From: JBAYVY01 sp041674345
GTDB lineage: Bacteria > Planctomycetota > Phycisphaerae > Phycisphaerales > Zrk34
NCBI GenBank assembly: GCA_041674345.1
Contig: JBAYVY010000167.1
Coordinates: forward strand, 1-7,800
DNA length: 7,800 nt
Direction: 5' to 3'
Shown here in pieces: positions 5,810 to 7,800 of this stretch (its first letter is position 1; the number at the start of each line of letters is the position of its first letter). The notes below the pieces were generated by a model, which saw nothing but the letters and a program-made list of their open reading frames with translations, made no database searches and was not told the DNA's origin. The translations under genes were made by a program, and so were the position numbers.

Positions 5810-7018
5810 ATGTGCGTGACATTGGCGGACATCGAGGCGGCCCGGCGGCGGATCGCGGATCATGTTTACTGTTCGCCTTGCCCCGAATCGTTGGCGTTGT
5901 CGGATATGACCGGCAGCCGGATTTTCTGCAAGCTGGACAACCTTCAGCGGACGGGCAGTTTCAAGGAGCGCGGAGCGTGCAACGCGCTGATGCAGTTGCC
6001 GGCCGGTGCTCGCAAGCGAGGCGTCACGGCGGCATCGGCGGGGAACCACGCGCTGGCGCTGGCGTATCACGGTCGCCAGTTGGGCATCGCGGTGACGGTG
6101 GTCATGCCGACCAACGCGCCGCTCATCAAGGTGGCGACATGCCGGCGGATGGGCGCGACCATCGTGCAACAGGGCGACAGCTTCGCCGCGGCGCGGGAAC
6201 TGGCCGACCGGCTCGTGACCGAACGCGGACTGGCCTACATTCATGGTTTCGACGACCCGCACATCATCGCCGGTCAGGGGACGGTGGGCCTGGAGATATT
6301 GGAGCAGGTGCCCAACGCGGACGCGGTGATCGTGGCGGCGGGCGGCGCGGGGCTGCTGGCGGGCACGGCGACGGCGATCAAGGCGGTCAGGCCGGGGGTG
6401 AAAGTGATCGCCGTGGAACCGGCGGCCATGCCGAGTCTCTCGGCGGCGCTGAAGGCCGGTCAGCCGGTGACGGTTCCGCCGTGCCCGACGCTGGCCGATG
6501 GTCTGGCGGTGGGACGCGTGGGAGCGGCGGCGTTCACGCTGGCGAAAGATCGAATCGACAAGTTGGTGACAGTCGATGAAGCGACGATCGCGCTGGCGAT
6601 ATTGCGGATGATCGAGCGGGAAAAAACGGTGGTGGAAGGCGCCGGCGCGGCGACGCTGGCGGCACTGATGAGCGGACAACTGGAGGAATTACGCGGCAAA
6701 AATGTCGTGCTGGTGATCGGCGGGGGCAACATCGACCCCACGGTGCTGGGGCGGATCATCGAATACGGCCTGGTGGCCGACGGACGATTGTGCCGGTTCA
6801 CGGCGATGATCAGCGACCGACCGGGCGGATTGGCGAAGTTCACCTCGGCTCTGGCGACGACGGGCGCGAGCGTGAAGGAAGTGCTGCATGACCGGGCGTT
6901 CGCCGGGCCTGACGTGTCGATGGTGCGCCTATCATGTGTGGTGGAAACGCACGATCACGCGCATCGGGATGCGATGCTGCGTGGGTTGCGTGACAATGGT
7001 TTCGTGGTGACGGTGTAG
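5810..7018 (+). CDS. ilvA: Threonine ammonia-lyase (threonine dehydratase), PLP-dependent, with C-terminal ACT-like domain
   Basis: The enzyme converts threonine (and often serine) to 2-oxobutyrate and ammonia, the first step toward isoleucine or a catabolic route. From the ATG at 5810 it has 402 residues, the size of the medium-length threonine dehydratase class. The PLP lysine is K52 in SFKERGA (50-56). The phosphate and cofactor loops are ASAGNHALALA (75-85) and GGAGLLAG (178-185), the latter a variant of GGGGL. A third signature, GGGNIDP, lies at 304-310. Residues about 326-402 form an ACT-like domain (FTAMISDRPGGLAKF near its start), suggesting allosteric control. The ilvA symbol stands for activity; it could equally be tdcB-like. 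G-ending codons (GCG, CTG, ACG) dominate, unlike the cas operon. Confidence 0.92.
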   Translation: MCVTLADIEAARRRIADHVYCSPCPESLALSDMTGSRIFCKLDNLQRTGSFKERGACNALMQLPAGARKRGVTAASAGNHALALAYHGRQLGIAVTVVMPTNAPLIKVATCRRMGATIVQQGDSFAAARELADRLVTERGLAYIHGFDDPHIIAGQGTVGLEILEQVPNADAVIVAAGGAGLLAGTATAIKAVRPGVKVIAVEPAAMPSLSAALKAGQPVTVPPCPTLADGLAVGRVGAAAFTLAKDRIDKLVTVDEATIALAILRMIEREKTVVEGAGAATLAALMSGQLEELRGKNVVLVIGGGNIDPTVLGRIIEYGLVADGRLCRFTAMISDRPGGLAKFTSALATTGASVKEVLHDRAFAGPDVSMVRLSCVVETHDHAHRDAMLRGLRDNGFVVTV

Positions 7019-7126
7019 TAGGGAGTAGCGAGTAGGGAGTAGTTTGTGGCGTACAGGAAGTTGACACGCCCAGGTTCGAGGTCTTCACTACCCACTACTC
7101 GCTACTCACCACTCGCTACTCCCTAC
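7018..7126. repeat. Large GTAG-type inverted repeat between ilvA and the DinB gene
   Basis: GTAGGGAGTAGCGAGT (7018-7033) is the exact complement of ACTCGCTACTCCCTAC (7111-7126). Beyond that 16-bp stem the pairing continues imperfectly through 7042 and 7102, with two mismatches in nine positions. Both arms are made of degenerate tandem GAGTAG-like units. The loop of about 59 bases has no evident coding. No T-run follows either arm, so it is not a classic terminator, but it could still stall transcription. I have an unverified impression that such GTAG/CTACTC arrays recur between genes in planctomycete-like genomes. Confidence 0.75.
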
Positions 7127-7134
7127 CGGATTTG

Positions 7135-7140
7135 AAAGGA
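7135..7140 (+). promoter_or_regulatory. Ribosome binding site for the DinB-family gene
   Basis: AAAGGA at 7135-7140 stands 6 bases ahead of the ATG at 7147. It rules against the in-frame TTG at 7132, which overlaps the edge of this motif. Confidence 0.55.
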
Positions 7141-7146
7141 TCGCCG

Positions 7147-7620
7147 ATGGACCGGATCACGCGATTGCTGGATGCGTACGCCCGCGGCCCGACGGAGTTT
7201 GAACGATGTATTCAGAGTTTGCCGGCGGAAGCGATCGACTATATTCCCGCCCCCGGAAGGTGGTCAGTCAGGCAGATTGTGGCGCATGTCGCCGAGACGG
7301 AGATGGTGTATTACGGACGGATGCGACTGGCGGCGGTGGAGCCGGGCAAGACGGTGTGGGGTTTCGATCAGGATGCGTGGGCGGCGAAGTTGAGCGATGA
7401 TGCGATTGATATGGAACAGTGCTTGGCGGTGATCGCGGGTGTGCGTGCGATGGCGGAACCGTGGTTGCGGCGGTTGCCGATCGGGGCGTGGTCGCAAACG
7501 GTGCATCATTCGGAACTGGGCGACATGCCGCTGGAAAAAATACTGACGTACATTACGCGGCACATCGACGCGCACATCGCGCAGATCGGAAGGAACGTCG
7601 AGGCACAGGCGAAGCGATGA
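7147..7620 (+). CDS. DinB/DUF664-superfamily four-helix-bundle protein
   Basis: This 157-residue protein fits the DinB-like fold: a four-helix bundle with a metal site of three histidines, used by some members for thiol-transferase chemistry (bacillithiol or mycothiol S-transferases). Visible signatures are PAPGRWSVRQIVAHVAETE (35-53) with H47, and YITRHIDAHIAQIG (135-148) with H139 and H143, so the His triad is complete. A tryptophan-containing middle (WGFDQDAWAA, 71-80) is also usual. The substrate cannot be deduced. It starts 20 bases after the GTAG inverted repeat and is probably expressed apart from ilvA. Codon style matches ilvA, suggesting native chromosomal genes. Confidence 0.85.
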   Translation: MDRITRLLDAYARGPTEFERCIQSLPAEAIDYIPAPGRWSVRQIVAHVAETEMVYYGRMRLAAVEPGKTVWGFDQDAWAAKLSDDAIDMEQCLAVIAGVRAMAEPWLRRLPIGAWSQTVHHSELGDMPLEKILTYITRHIDAHIAQIGRNVEAQAKR

Positions 7621-7685
7621 AAAGTATTGCGGATCGGGACTTCCGGAGGGTGCCACGATACCCGATGCTTTGATTGTGTTATACC

Positions 7686-7799
7686 TCACGCGGCCAATAG
7701 TTGAATATCGTTGAACATCTGCAAGTTGAGCGTGAGGGTGAGCGTGAGGGTGCTTTTCAATTTGTCCCGATGGCGTGTGTTGACCGCGGCCAGCGAGTC
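7686..7799 (-). CDS. Partial minus-strand reading frame, C-terminal end of an unrecognised protein
   Basis: On the minus strand a frame enters from the right edge and ends at a TGA (complement of 7686-7688). It gives 37 residues starting DSLAAVNTRHRDKLK and ending NLQMFNDIQLLAA. The composition looks coding, but no family is recognisable from so short a piece. A 12-base tandem duplication inside it yields the odd TLTLTLTL stretch. It would converge with the DinB gene, leaving 65 bases between them in which I see only a weak long-loop inverted repeat. Confidence 0.4.
   Translation of the reverse strand, partial: DSLAAVNTRHRDKLKSTLTLTLTLNLQMFNDIQLLAA
7728..7751. repeat. Two-copy 12-bp tandem repeat
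   Basis: GAGCGTGAGGGT occurs twice in direct succession (7728-7739 and 7740-7751). The unit itself is a near-duplicated GAG(C/G)GT hexamer. Being a multiple of three, copy-number change would keep the minus-strand frame open. Confidence 0.7.
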
Positions 7800-7800
7800 G

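Noticed and set aside
5633..6679. A 348-residue minus-strand open frame over the array end and ilvA.
   Set aside because: It is Arg/His-rich shadow coding antisense to a clear threonine ammonia-lyase, and it also runs through the terminator and a CRISPR repeat.
7634..7667. ATCGGG (7634-7639) and CCCGAT (7662-7667) as a terminator between the converging genes.
   Set aside because: The loop is 22 bases and no T-run follows on either side; the stem is too weak to call.

Overview
The window is a high-GC bacterial segment carrying the distal part of a type III-A-like CRISPR-Cas locus, followed by ordinary chromosomal genes. The CRISPR-repeat style, GTAG-type inverted repeats and GC-rich metabolic genes would fit Planctomycetota (perhaps Phycisphaerae). 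That is an impression from sequence style, not a proof.

Layout: (1) Bases 1-123 hold unrecognised sequence, with a partial reading frame ending at 109 and two back-to-back small hairpins (81-105 and 109-123). (2) From base 124 a Cas10/Csm1 C-terminal region begins abruptly, exactly where the GGDD cyclase motif should be, and runs to 690. It is followed in a tight + strand operon by csm2 (687-1235), csm3 (1239-1931), csm4 (1928-2923), a CARF-domain protein (2920-3663) and cas2 (3669-3959). Gene joints are 4-base ATGA overlaps or gaps of 3-5 bases. No csm5, cas6, cas1 or HEPN-type csm6 is present in the window. (3) A 175-base leader (3960-4134) precedes a CRISPR array (4135-5673) of 21 identical 36-base repeats plus a truncated 22nd, with 21 spacers of 34-38 bases. 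The array is transcribed rightward and ends at a strong Rho-independent terminator (5682-5708). (4) Downstream lie a catabolic-type threonine ammonia-lyase with an ACT-like tail (5810-7018), a long imperfect GTAG-type hairpin (7018-7126), a DinB-superfamily protein (7147-7620) and a partial minus-strand reading frame entering from the right edge.

How the genes work together: Csm2, Csm3 and Csm4 are the filament and crRNA 5'-end subunits of an RNA-targeting effector. Csm3 keeps the aspartate expected for target RNA cleavage. A complete Cas10 would make cyclic oligoadenylate, which CARF proteins sense. Here the CARF protein has the two residues (S16, K149) that match ring-nuclease active sites and has no recognisable HEPN nuclease, so it may degrade or sense cyclic oligoadenylate. 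The Cas10 piece visible here lacks the cyclase motif.

The most notable points are the Cas10 break at the GGDD position beside two hairpins, a Csm5-less operon, a CARF protein without a recognisable effector nuclease, a glycine-rich arginine-containing tail on Csm2, and a sharp change of codon style between the cas operon and its right flank.
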